DNA of 13,226 bases from Vairimorpha apis BRL 01. Its lineage: Eukaryota > Microsporidia > Nosematidae. Below the pieces are notes generated by a model, which ran no database searches, was not told the DNA's origin, and saw only the letters and a list, made by a program, of their open reading frames with translations. Shown here one piece after another: positions 1 through 8,652 of this stretch. The DNA lies in assembly GCA_000447185.1 (NCBI GenBank), contig KE646869.1, forward strand, positions 1 through 13,226, written 5' to 3'. The position numbers and the translations under genes are program-made. Position 1 is the first letter of the stretch; each line of letters opens with the position of its first letter.

Positions 1-75
1 AGAATAGTTTATCTGGACCTGACCCCACCAGAATAGGTTTATATTAGACCGGACCCACCAGAGTAGACTAACTTT
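1..75. repeat. G/C-richer ~30-bp tandem repeat at window start
   Basis: Two and a half units of about 30 bp can be read. Unit 1 (1-29) starts AGAATAGTTTATCTGGACC and ends CCCCACC. Unit 2 (30-59) starts AGAATAGGTTTATATTAGAC and ends GACCCACC. A third unit starts at 60 with AGAGTAGACTAAC and then diverges. The units are much richer in G and C than everything around them, so they look like the edge of a satellite array continuing beyond the window. No reading frame is visible across them. Confidence 0.65.
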
Positions 76-660
76 TACATGACATAGTTATATAACATGT
101 TTATAGTTTTACTTGTTCTAATCTATTTAATATACTATTTATTTTGTACTAACCTATTTTAATTTATCTAATATTAAGTTTTATATTAGTTTTAATTTAT
201 ATATATTATAATATTCTCTGTACTAACCTATTTAATTAATTAAACATATATGATACATTAAGTATAATTTTTAATTTATTATATAGATATTATACTTAAT
301 TTGTCTAGTAATGTTATTTAAATCAGTTTATATATATATTATTTTTAATATATTATTCTTAATTTATCTAATAATGAAATTTAATTAAGATATTTTATTT
401 ATTTTTATATTTATAATATTTTTAATTAGTTTTATTTCTAGAATATTTTTAATTAGTTAATAGTTTTAGATTAATCATTTTCTTAATTAATACATCATTA
501 TTCATCAAATATTTTATAAATAATTACTTAATATATATTATTTTTATTAATTAAATATTTCTTTAAAATAGTTTGTTTTATACTTAAATAGTTCTTTTTA
601 TAATAATTTTTATAGAACTAACCTACTTAATTAAAACCTTTTCAGAATAGATTAATACTT
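76..660. repeat. degenerate AT-rich tandem repeats, ~64-74 bp period
   Basis: No gene is visible here. The phrase GTACTAACCTATTT recurs at 146 and 220, and a variant, AACTAACCTACTT, recurs near 617. The phrase CTTAATTTGTCTAGTAATG near 295 is echoed by CTTAATTTATCTAATAATG near 358, and AATTTATCTAATATT occurs near 161. Spacings of about 64 and 74 bp suggest an old tandem array that has drifted. TAACCTATT is close to the reverse complement of AGAATAGGTTTA in the first 60 bases, so both may be remnants of one satellite, with some copies inverted. That link is inference. Confidence 0.45.
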
Positions 661-1149
661 ATTTTATTTTATTAATTTTAATAGTTTTTTTAAGTTTATT
701 ATTTATTTTATATTTATATATATTAGTTCTATTTTAATTATTTTAGAATTTATTAGTTTTACTTATAAAATAATAGTTGTTAAAATGATTATTAAATAAA
801 TTAGAACAATAATAATTATTATATATTTTTTAAATAAATTAGATATAAAAACTGTTATTATATATATTTTTAAATATGTTTTATGATAAGATATATTATA
901 TAATAATAATTATTTTTTATTTTATTTGTTGTTTAAATATTATATATTTTTTACTTACTTTTATTGATAATATTTAATGAATAAGTTTTTATTTAGTTTA
1001 TTTGTTGTTTATATATTATATATTTTAAATATTTATAATCTTTTTAATATTATATTATATTTTTTATTATAAATTATTTCTTTTAAATAAAATTGTTTAT
1101 TAGATATAATTCTTTATTATATATATTTTATTAATAATATTTAAATAGT
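661..1149. other. featureless AT-rich stretch
   Basis: Almost pure A/T with long TA-type runs and no open frame of note on either strand. A weak echo of ATTTAGTTTATTTGTTGTTTATATATTATATATTTT occurs twice (near 920 and 990 in the TTGTTGTTTA.ATATTATATATTTT form), consistent with local duplication. No gene, RNA or signal could be supported. Confidence 0.5.
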
Positions 1150-1640
1150 TTTATAATAATTTCTTTTTTATAATAATAATAATCTCTCTTTAATAATATT
1201 CTTTTTAATATCTCTCTTTTAAATAATAATTTTAAAACTTTATAATTTTTAAATAATTTGAATATCTCTCTTATAATAATTTTGTAATCCTTGTTTTATA
1301 ATAATAATAATAATTTTGAATCCTTCTTTATAATAATAATAATAATCTCTCTTATAATAATTTTATAATCCTTGTTTTATAATTATCTCTTTTATAATAA
1401 TAATAATAATTTTAAATCCTCCTTTTTATAATAATATCTCTTATAATAAAAATAATTACTCTTTAATAATTATCTCTTTTATAATATCTTATCTTTTTAT
1501 AAATATTTTTTTTAATTTATTTTTTATAATAATAATAGTCTCTCTTATAATAATATTCTTTTTAATTTAACTATTAATCTCTCTTATAATAATAATAATA
1601 GTCTCTTTTAATAATACTACCCTTTTAATATATTTCATTA
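1150..1640. repeat. TAATAAT / TCTCTC minisatellite tract
   Basis: This stretch alternates TATAATAATAAT runs (a TAA microsatellite) with short TCTCTC or TCTCTT blocks, many times over about 490 bp. A longer unit is duplicated. TCTCTCTTATAATAATTTT followed by a TAATCCTTGTTTTATAAT block occurs at 1265 and again at 1346, an 81-bp offset with about one mismatch in 38 bases. Similar TAATAATAATCTCTCTTTTA sequence reappears near 1895-1922, so the tract once extended further or was seeded twice. It carries no coding frame. The strand asymmetry, with T and C concentrated on the plus strand, is clear. Confidence 0.75.
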
Positions 1641-1672
1641 TATATTATATATAATAGAGATAGGTAATTAAA

Positions 1673-1806
1673 TATCCTCTGTTGGGTGGTAGGAAGGTCA
1701 TAGGAAAGGTCTTATTTCTGTTAGAAGATAATCTATAGGTTAGGAGATAGTTAGGGTAAAGAGTCTGGTAATCTAGTAAAACTGGTTATTGAGACAGGTA
1801 ATCAAT
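1673..1806 (+). other. isolated G-rich, T/A-poor block, function unknown
   Basis: About 130 bases here have several times the G content of the surroundings. GGGTGGTAGGAAGG at 1684-1697 is followed by AGGAAAGG (1702-1709), giving six runs of two or more G within 26 bases. Downstream, GGTTAGG, TTAGGG, TCTGGTAATC and CAGGTAATC recur as imperfect repeats. TAGGAAGGTCA and TAGGAAAGGTC are adjacent near-duplicates. There is no usable open frame and no tRNA, 5S or snRNA signature. It may be another satellite remnant or an unrecognised transcribed element. Confidence 0.5.
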
Positions 1807-1994
1807 TCTTCTTTTATATATATAATATAATTGTTATTTTTATAATTTTTTATTTCTTTTATATATATATAATAAAATGAATTCAATAATTTTTTATAAT
1901 AATAATAATAATCTCTCTTTTAAATTTTGTTTTTTTATATTATATATATATAATAACAAATTCAATTTTTATAAATTTTGTAAATTTTAAATGA
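1807..1994. other. AT simple sequence between G-rich block and repeat copy 1
   Basis: TATATATA runs near 1815, 1860 and 1945 alternate with one TAATAATAATAATCTCTC block like those at 1150-1640. If the 452-bp duplication described below were complete, an upstream copy of the 79-codon ORF would start near 1785. No such coding sequence is recognisable here. Confidence 0.4.
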
Positions 1995-2107
1995 CTCTAA
2001 TTTTTAGTAAAAAACATATGTTTATAAATAGATTTAATTTAGTATTTTAAACACTTTTTATTTTTTGTCTCCGTTTGTTAAATTTTCCTATAGTGAATAA
2101 TTTAATT
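1995..2107 (+). repeat. direct repeat copy 1 with decayed gene tail
   Basis: This segment matches 2447-2560 at a constant offset of 452-453 bp. The first part, CTCTAATTTTTAGTAAAAAACA (1995-2016), matches the last codons of the 79-codon ORF at about 20 of 22 bases. In the ORF's own frame it carries a stop (CTC TAA TTT TTA GTA) and a changed C-terminus. The second part, from AAACACTTTTTATTTTTT at 2049 through TTTTCCTATAGTGAATAATT, matches the 3' flank of the ORF closely, with one T indel. Only the gene tail and 3' flank are duplicated visibly. This looks like a recombination remnant, or one of a pair of terminal repeats of a small element. Confidence 0.7.
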
Positions 2108-2172
2108 TTAATTTATTTTCTATTTTTTAAGTTGTGGTATAATATCCACATGATTTAATTTAATCTTCCCGC

Positions 2173-2208
2173 CAAAAATAAATATAAATATTTATTTTTG
2201 TTTAACCC
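2173..2208 (+). promoter_or_regulatory. hairpin and CCC motif upstream of the 79-codon ORF
   Basis: A perfect 12-bp inverted repeat (2173-2184 and 2189-2200, arm CAAAAATAAATA) with a 4-base loop lies just before TTTAACCCAT. The CCC is at 2206-2208, 28 bases before the ATG. CCC trinucleotides near start codons are a known feature of microsporidian genes, usually closer than this. TATATATATATAT between the CCC and the ATG is also present but is common in the window. A regulatory role is inference. Confidence 0.3.
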
Positions 2209-2236
2209 ATATATATATATCCATTAATAACATATA

Positions 2237-2476
2237 ATGATGACTAAGAACGACTATAACAAACACAGAGATACGTCACTGAGCAGCAACAGATATCAGC
2301 GTGCAAAGACGAACAATAAACCATGCAACAACAACAACAATAATAAACTATTTAATGATAAACAACAATCTATATGTTCTAGTGGTAGTATCCTAGAAGA
2401 GTTCTTCTCTTCAGGACGCCTACCTGCGGTTAATACCACACAAGTTCTCAAAATTTTAGTAAAAAACAAGTCTTAG
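2237..2476 (+). CDS. small hypothetical protein, 79 aa, Asn-rich linker
   Basis: I do not recognise this protein. It begins MMTKNDYNKHR (tandem ATG codons) and has a basic, polar N-terminal third, an uninterrupted run of six asparagines (residues 31-36), then a less simple C-terminal part, SILEEFFSSGRLPAV, ending VLKILVKNKS. There is no signal peptide, membrane segment or cysteine pattern. It is distinctive for codon use: AAC, GAC, AGC, CTG, CGC, GCG and ACG appear, whereas the large gene at 4143-5578 uses almost only A/T-ending codons. That supports real coding sequence and a different history or stronger expression. The last codons lie inside a duplicated segment (2447-2560) whose other copy is at 1995-2107. 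It could be a short complete gene, or the front of a longer protein cut by the TAG. Confidence 0.5.
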   Translation: MMTKNDYNKHRDTSLSSNRYQRAKTNNKPCNNNNNNKLFNDKQQSICSSGSILEEFFSSGRLPAVNTTQVLKILVKNKS

Positions 2477-2560
2477 TAAATTTAATTAAAATACAATTCT
2501 AAACACTTTTTATTTTTTTGTCTCTATTTGATTAATTTTCCTATAGTGAATAATTCGATT
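2447..2560 (+). repeat. direct repeat copy 2, spanning ORF tail and 3' flank
   Basis: Partner of 1995-2107. It starts inside the ORF at the codons for LKILVKN, crosses the TAG at 2474-2476, and runs through AAACACTTTTTATTTTTTT (2501 on) to CCTATAGTGAATAATT (2540-2555). The two copies match nearly perfectly at both ends and only about half the time in the middle (2469-2500). The ends being better preserved than the middle hints that the ends matter or that the middle mutates freely. On the minus strand both copies contain TCACTATAGG. Confidence 0.7.
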
Positions 2561-2824
2561 TTTATATTTTTGTGTTATTTCTTTATAATAATAGAGACCT
2601 ATATAGTTATATTTAATATCTTATTTTAACCATGTTTTATGTGTTTATTCTTATTCTTAGTTTATAAAATACATGTTTTTGTAATAAAATCTCACTTAAT
2701 AATTTAAATTTTTTGATCCTTATATATATAATCAAAAATGAACAGGGACACAGAATGTGAGAAAATTTAAAGATATATGATAATATAAGATAGAAAGTAG
2801 ATGAAATAATGAGATAAACACACT
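2561..2824. other. intergenic, no supported gene
   Basis: Less A/T-extreme than the desert further on, with AGAGACC, GATCC and AACAGGGACACAGAATGTGAG islands. A 68-codon open frame on the minus strand (2637-2843) is hydrophobic and low in complexity. It has no recognisable domain and its start falls inside a hairpin arm, so I do not call it. On the plus strand TTTAACCATG near 2627-2636 resembles the CCC-type start context but opens only an 11-codon frame. TGAACAGGGACACAGAATGT here resembles TGAATAGAGATATACATAGA near 3247, possibly an old repeat. Confidence 0.4.
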
Positions 2825-2870
2825 TAAACAACATAAAGAACATAGATTATCGTGTTTTTTATGTTGTTTA
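2825..2870. repeat. 18-bp inverted repeat (hairpin)
   Basis: The arms are 2825-2842 (TAAACAACATAAAGAACA) and 2853-2870 (TGTTTTTTATGTTGTTTA). Seventeen of 18 positions are Watson-Crick pairs and the other is a G-T wobble; the loop is 10 bases. The stem includes three G-C pairs in a region of very few G or C bases, so it is stronger than the many AT-only palindromes nearby. It could be a transcribed hairpin, a cruciform, or a remnant of a palindromic element. No T-tract terminator context is present beyond the internal T run. Confidence 0.6.
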
Positions 2871-3090
2871 TAGTGATGATAAATTTGATAATAATGTGTA
2901 TGATATAGATAAATAAACAGATAAAGAACACTAGTATATGTGTAATTACATGTATTTACTAGTTGTTTGATAATGTTTATTGTAGATTGTATTGTATATA
3001 GTGTTGTTTAAGAGGTGTTGAGAGAGGTGATTAGATAGTAGTAGTAAATAAAATATTTTTATTTTATATAGTTTTTATTGTGTTTTCTCT
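2871..3090. other. purine-shifted intergenic segment with a weak hairpin
   Basis: The plus strand is comparatively G-rich here (AGAGGTGTTGAGAGAGGTG near 3011-3029). CTAGTA at 2931-2936 and TACTAG at 2957-2962 form the ends of an imperfect 32-base palindrome with several wobble pairs. ATAAAGAACA at 2921 repeats the hairpin-arm sequence at 2834. No reading frame is convincing. Confidence 0.35.
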
Positions 3091-3162
3091 TCTTTTTAAT
3101 TGTTTTTAGTTCTTTTTAAATAAATTTCTTTTCTTTTTAAATAAATAATTTTTCTTTTTATA
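3091..3162. repeat. ~21-bp T-rich tandem repeat, four copies
   Basis: TCTTTTTA starts at 3091, 3111, 3132 and 3153, spacings of 20, 21 and 21 bp. Copies 2 and 3 share TCTTTTTAAATAAAT. Pyrimidine-rich on the plus strand and non-coding. Confidence 0.65.
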
Positions 3163-4128
3163 ATTTTATTTTTTATATATATATAAAATTTGATCCATAA
3201 TTATTAAAATAAAAAACATTTAAAGTTATGCAAATAAAATAAGATATGAATAGAGATATACATAGAATGTTTAGAATAATGTAAAAAACATATATTTTAT
3301 ACTTAAACTTTCTCTTAATAAAATAATATTTTTAGTAATTCTTTATTATATTATATACAAATTTTTAAACTTTTACAAAAATTAGAAAATAATAGTTTTA
3401 AAATAGTTTACTTTCTTGTTTAAATGTATTTATATATATCATTATTTTTTACTTTTTCTAAAATTTTACTTTTATGAGTATATATAAAGAATTATAAAAA
3501 ACATTATAATAGTTTATAAAAATAATATTTATTAATTTTTATAATTTATAATTTTTTTTAATTTTAAATCTGTTTTAGAAAATATAAAAAATAATATTAA
3601 TATAAATAAAACATTTTTTAATACTTTTTAACAATTAAATGATAATTATAAAAATAAATATTAGTCAAAAGTTATAGTTTACTTTATTCATATATTTACA
3701 TAAATCTTATTATTTTCTTTTAGGAAATTTTTAAATATTATCTTTATAATTATGATAAACTTGTTTAAAAATAGATTAATTATCTAAATAAAAAATAAAA
3801 AGAACTTTTTTCAAATAAATCTATATAATTTAAAAATTACACTATGTTTTTATAATTTTTATTACGTTGAAATTATCTTATGTTTAGTTGTTTATTTCAT
3901 AATTATTTACAAATTTAATATCATATATAAAATCAAATATATTAAACAATATTTTTAATGTTCAAAATAAATATAGTTTTTATTGTTATGAAATAATTAA
4001 CATGAAAAAGATTTTAACGATTATTTAAAGTATAATATAACATATTTTTGAAGAATTAAGCAAATTAATTGATACATAATTCTTTTACTATTTATGAAAA
4101 TAAATTATTTTAGTTAAAATATAATTAT
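3163..4128. other. AT-rich intergenic, nothing recognised
   Basis: Nearly all A and T, with frequent stops in all six frames. It includes the 3' flank of the minus-strand gene ending at 4143. No RNA gene or repeat of note was seen. Confidence 0.5.
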
Positions 4129-4134
4129 TTTATT
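4129..4134 (-). terminator. possible polyadenylation signal AATAAA
   Basis: AATAAA reads on the minus strand nine bases beyond the stop codon at 4143-4145. Short 3' ends with such a signal fit compact eukaryotic genes. In DNA this A/T-rich the hexamer is expected often by chance, so support is weak. The decayed paralogue also has AATAAA overlapping its stop (12635-12640). Confidence 0.25.
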
Positions 4135-4142
4135 TAAATTTC

Positions 4143-5578
4143 TTATAAATTTTCTATTTTTTTTATGTTTTCAATATTTAACAATCTACATTTTATGTTA
4201 TTTACTGCATCAACCAAATAATTAATAAATTTCAACTGAGATGTGTCGTTAAATATTTTGTTATAATTGTCTAAATTATAAACAATATTTAAAGACTTCA
4301 TACCAAAATATAATTTATAATTAAACCATGTAAGTTTATCTTTTAAATTTTTTTCACAAATTTTTTTAAAATAATTTAATTTGTTTACATGTAAATTTGA
4401 AATAAATAATATATTAACTAGTTTTTCTTTCCAATAAATATCAAAATATTCTTTCTCATGATTATATGCATATAACATAATTGCTACATTAAACAATCTA
4501 TAATATGGTTCCTTGAATTTAAAAATAAAAATATTTTCTAATCCTAAAATACACATCGTTCTTATATCATCATCTGTTGTAAATTTTAAATTCTCGATTA
4601 TAAAATTAAAAATATCTCTATAATTTATTTTGTTATTATTTATTTGAGTAATTAAAAAATTACGTTTAAAAATTATTTTGTATTTTAAAGAATCAAAATG
4701 TAATTGTTTCGTACAAAAACTTTTTATAATGGATTTTATATAAACATATTTATCAATGTTAGGTGTGCAATCGATATTAATATTTTTGTTTAACATTTCA
4801 TTTATTACTTTAATAAATGCTAAAATTCTTTGTTCATTATTTATTTGTTGTTCTAAATAAATAATTTGATTTTTAATTTGTTCATTTTCAATGTTTAAAA
4901 ATTGATTGATATTTTTTAAAATATTTAATAAATCTTCAAAAATTATATCAAATAAAATTATAAAATTTTTTTCATTAATAAATCTTTTAATATCATCAAT
5001 TGTAATATTAAGAAGAATAGTATCATGCGTGTCATTTATTTTATGTGTAATATTCAAATTTAAACTGATACCATTTCCATATTTTTGTTTTTCATGTATC
5101 TTTTTTACATTAGTGTTAGTATTATTATTATTATCATGATTTATGTTATCTAATAATCCTAAAGAAAATTGGTTACAATAGAAGATAAAATCTTCGTTAT
5201 TACATACATCATCAATACTTAATATTTTTTCAAAATTATCTGCATCATCATTATTTATTATCAAAGACTCATTAATATTGTTTAAGCTACCATTAGATTC
5301 TTTATTTATATCAGTAAATTCTTCAAAAATTAAATAATTATGATTTTTTAAATGATTATTATCTTCGTAATTTTTATTATTTTCTATAAGTTTTTGTTTT
5401 TTATAATAGTTTCTTCATTTAATGATTCATCAAGTTTGTTAATTAAATTATTTTCCGATGTTATATCTTGTTCATTTATAAATTTACGTTTATTTGTAAC
5501 ATTTATATTGTTCTCATTTTCAATTAATTTCTGTATAGAACAAAAAATAGTACATACAAATAAAATCGTTAAATTCAT
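4143..5578 (-). CDS. putative secreted, helical protein of unknown family; one -1 frameshift
   Basis: The start ATG at 5578 opens a 64-codon frame whose first residues, MNLTILFVCTIFCSIQK, look like a signal peptide, followed by an acidic, Asn-rich stretch. This frame stops at 5384-5386. The -1 frame is open from 5414 and continues without a stop to 4143, including a 373-codon run after a TTG at 5264 that is not a convincing start. Read with one -1 shift at the A-rich tract (5396-5402), the product is 478 residues. Numbering from the TTG codon, residues 40-56 are Asn-rich low complexity, about 112-160 have heptad-like Leu/Ile spacing suggesting a coiled coil, and 171-365 are predicted helical and shared with the decayed paralogue at 12636-13226. 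Tryptophan is encoded by TGG (KLTWFNYK), so the standard code applies. I do not recognise the family. Secretion plus lineage restriction suggests, by inference only, a host-interface or spore-associated protein. It could be a pseudogene, an assembly error or a frameshifted gene. Confidence 0.75.
5396..5402 (-). other. A AAA AAC heptamer at the frame change (candidate -1 slippery site)
   Basis: In the signal-peptide frame the codons read ATA AAA AAC AAA AAC TTA TAG. The heptamer A AAA AAC fits the classical X XXY YYZ rule for -1 ribosomal frameshifting in the correct phase, and a -1 shift is what joins the two frames. The allowed crossover window is only about 30 bases (between the stop of the -1 frame at 5415-5417 and the zero-frame stop at 5384-5386). 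No strong hairpin or pseudoknot is evident within 10 bases downstream, which weakens the case. A one-base deletion in an A run would look identical. Confidence 0.4.
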
Positions 5579-5581
5579 TAA

Positions 5582-5584
5582 GGG
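5582..5584 (-). promoter_or_regulatory. CCC motif before the start codon
   Basis: The minus strand reads AAACCCTTAATG, with the CCC only three bases before the ATG at 5578. There is almost no other C run on this strand for hundreds of bases. A CCC-like element just upstream of the start codon is an established feature of microsporidian promoters and very short leaders. It supports the ATG at 5578, not the internal TTG, as the true start. Confidence 0.5.
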
Positions 5585-8500
5585 TTTAAAATATTGACTA
5601 ATTTAAATTAAATTTAATTTTTATTAATTTTATAAAATACATATAATTATATAAGTAAATATTTTGTTTCAATATTTATAATATGCTTGTTTAATGTAAT
5701 TATTTTTATATATAATATTTTAGTTTTACAGTTTTTAAAACAATAAATGTTTGATTTAAATTTAATTGATATAAATTTAATTTAGCTGAAAATTTTAAAA
5801 ATTTAGCTATCAGGATAAATAAAATATTTTAATCATATATAAAAAATATTTAAATAGTAAATGTGTGTTATATATATAAAAATTTTAAAACTCTAAAATT
5901 TAAAATTTAAAAAAGTTATATTACAATTAATGTATTTTTGTAAGTTACATCATCTAGATAAATAAATTTATGTTAAATAGGTGTATTTTATAATATTATA
6001 TTTTTACATTAAATATTTTAGAAAAAATGATTTACAGATAAATTTTTTTAATGAAACAAATGTAATTACTGGAATATAATTTATATTTGAATTGTTTTAA
6101 ATATTAAATTTTCAAAAAATATTTAAAATTACAAGAATTTACTATATTCTTTACTAAAAATTATATTTTAAATATTTTTTATTAGAATTTGCTTGTTGTC
6201 TTTGTTAATTTTTTTATAAATTTTTTTTATTTTTATTATTATTTCAATTTTTTATAGAAATAAATTTAAATACAAATTTCTAATAATAGCATCAAAAATT
6301 ATATTGTCTATATTTATTATCTCGTATAATTAAAAATTTCAAAATACTTTTCTAATAATAAAATAAAAAATATTATCTTACTATAAACATTTCTACAAAA
6401 TTATGTAATTAAATGAATAATACACTTATGTTCTCAAAAAAAATAAAATAATTTTAAACTTTATTCTTATTTTAAATGATGTAATAAAATAATTATTTTA
6501 GTATTCACTATTTAATTTATATATTTAAAAATATTTGTTTTTTAATTTTTAATGTATAATATTGTTACTAATGTAAATTTTAAATTTGGATAAAATTCTT
6601 GTATTGTTATTAAAAAAATATTTAATATTTGAAATTTATAATCCTAATTTTTATTTTTTTATATTAATATAACATGAAACATAAATTATTTCACATACAA
6701 TATCATTCTTATGTTTTTTATTTTTAAATAATATATGGTTAAAAAGCAATTTGTATTAGTATATTTTAAAATATCTTTAACTTCTAATGCACAAAATATA
6801 ATTTTTTTAGAAATAATAAAATTTCTACATTATATGAGTTTAAAATTATATAAATTACATTATGTAAAATTTTTTTAAATGAAATATATTTATAACATAA
6901 AAAAACAATTTATATCATTCATTATTAAAACATAATTATAAACTTAATTAAATTATGTATACAATAAAAAATTATACATTTATATATACCGTTTATTCAA
7001 TTTAGTTTAATATAAAAATATTTAAACATAAATAAATTAAAAATTTTTAATGCATATAAACGTATTTAAAACTATTTTAAAAATTATTATTTTTTTAACA
7101 CAGTAATTGTAATAATACTTATTATAAAATGTATTGAATTATTTAGTTTGTATTTAAATATAAATTATACAGTTACAAAATTTTATTAATTTTAAAAATG
7201 TTAACGATTAATTATTGAATATTTTTAGTATCATCAAAATTATTAAATCATTAAATAAAATCTTATGTAGATACAAATTACTAAACTAAATATTTACGCA
7301 ATTTTATAAATTATAATCATAATCATAAAATTGTAATAATAATATGCACATTGTATTATTTTTTCAACATTACAGACTTATAAGAATTATTTATTAGAAT
7401 AAATTTATATATTTATAAACAAAATTTCAATGTGTTAATATTAATATAAAAGTTATACATTAAAATCAATTATTTTTTCAACACTTAACAAATTTTTAAC
7501 ATAATTACATATAATTGTCATCATATTATTTGTCACAAAATTCTTATTTTTATTAAATTAAATATTCTAATGTTTATATTAATTATAAATTTACTAGTAT
7601 TAATTCTCTTAAAATAATTTATATATAAACATTATTTAATAATCTTATTATTAAAGTATAAAAATAAAATACAAAATTCAAATGCATATGTCATTTTATA
7701 ATACAAATTCTTTAAATTTTATTAAATACGAAAATCCAAACACTAATCAAATTATTTAATATTTTTTATAATATTTTAATTTTTCTTCTAAAATAAAAGA
7801 AAAGTAACATTCTAAATTTTTTCAACATTTTGTTATTTTGTTTTTTTAATTATTATACAAAACAGTAGAAAATATATTTATTATTTAAACAAACTTTGAT
7901 TATTTAACTATTGTTTTTTTAATACAAATAATAGTAATATAAAAAAACCAATAATATATAATGCCTTATTATATATTTAAAAGATGATTTTGTTTACTTT
8001 GTATATGAAATTTTATGATCAAAATTATGTTTATTTTCATATAAAATTAAATTATTGTATTACCAATTATATATAATTTAAAAGCTTTAAATTTTGTTAA
8101 TAATAAATAATTTAACAACTCCTTTTTTTATAATAATTAGTTTTAAATACTCTATTTAATGTATTATAGTGACAATTTTTTTAAAATAAGTAAATTTTAA
8201 AATACTATAAACAAAAATTTCATTATGAAAGAGTAAATTATTAGGATCTATTCATAACTGTAAAATTTTTGATATTTTTGTATTTTACAATTATTTTATT
8301 GATTTTAAATATTTAAATTTTTTTATTTACTTTTTTTATATATGTTAAATTTTTATTTTAAAAATTGACATTTTTATTTACATATTTAAAGATATTTACA
8401 ATAGTTATATAAAGCTTTTTTATGTATTTCAATTTGAAAATTAGATTTGGTAATGTTTATGTATATTGTTTTTTAAATTCTTTAAATTCGTTTATAAAAT

Positions 8501-8652
8501 GTTTTTAATTGGTGGTTGCAATTAGAAATGACAATACACTTCCTGTAAAATGAAAAATTATATATTTATAATTTAAAATAAAATTTATGATATTTTATTT
8601 TTTGTTTGTAATTTTTTTAAATTATTTTATTGTATTATTAAAATATTTACTT
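5585..8652. other. gene desert, first half
   Basis: About 3 kb of almost pure A/T with no open frame that stands out from chance, no tRNA or rRNA signature and few positions with two adjacent G or C bases. The TATA-like sequence near 5630-5660 might belong to the promoter of the minus-strand gene starting at 5578. Small tandem duplications such as ATAATCATAATCATAA near 7312 are present. Nothing else can be supported. Confidence 0.55.

Noticed and set aside
2087..2096. Vector contamination suggested by a T7-promoter-like decamer
   Set aside because: Only ten bases match, the rest of the promoter is absent, and the decamer sits in a diverged genomic repeat present twice.
2637..2843. 68-codon minus-strand open frame, hydrophobic
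   Set aside because: It has low-complexity Phe/Ile/Leu content as expected from AT-rich DNA, no conserved motif, and its ATG falls in a hairpin arm. The length is within chance for this composition.
4906..5139. 77-codon plus-strand frame opposite the main gene
   Set aside because: Antisense shadow of the minus-strand gene, whose coding frame is far longer.
5264..5264. TTG at 5264 as the start of a 373-residue protein
   Set aside because: The frame is open for 50 codons upstream, and a better ATG with signal peptide and CCC motif lies at 5578 in the frame reached by one -1 shift.
5352..5597. 81-codon plus-strand hydrophobic frame
   Set aside because: Antisense to the signal-peptide and linker region of the minus-strand gene; hydrophobicity comes from the complement of Asn/Lys/Glu codons.
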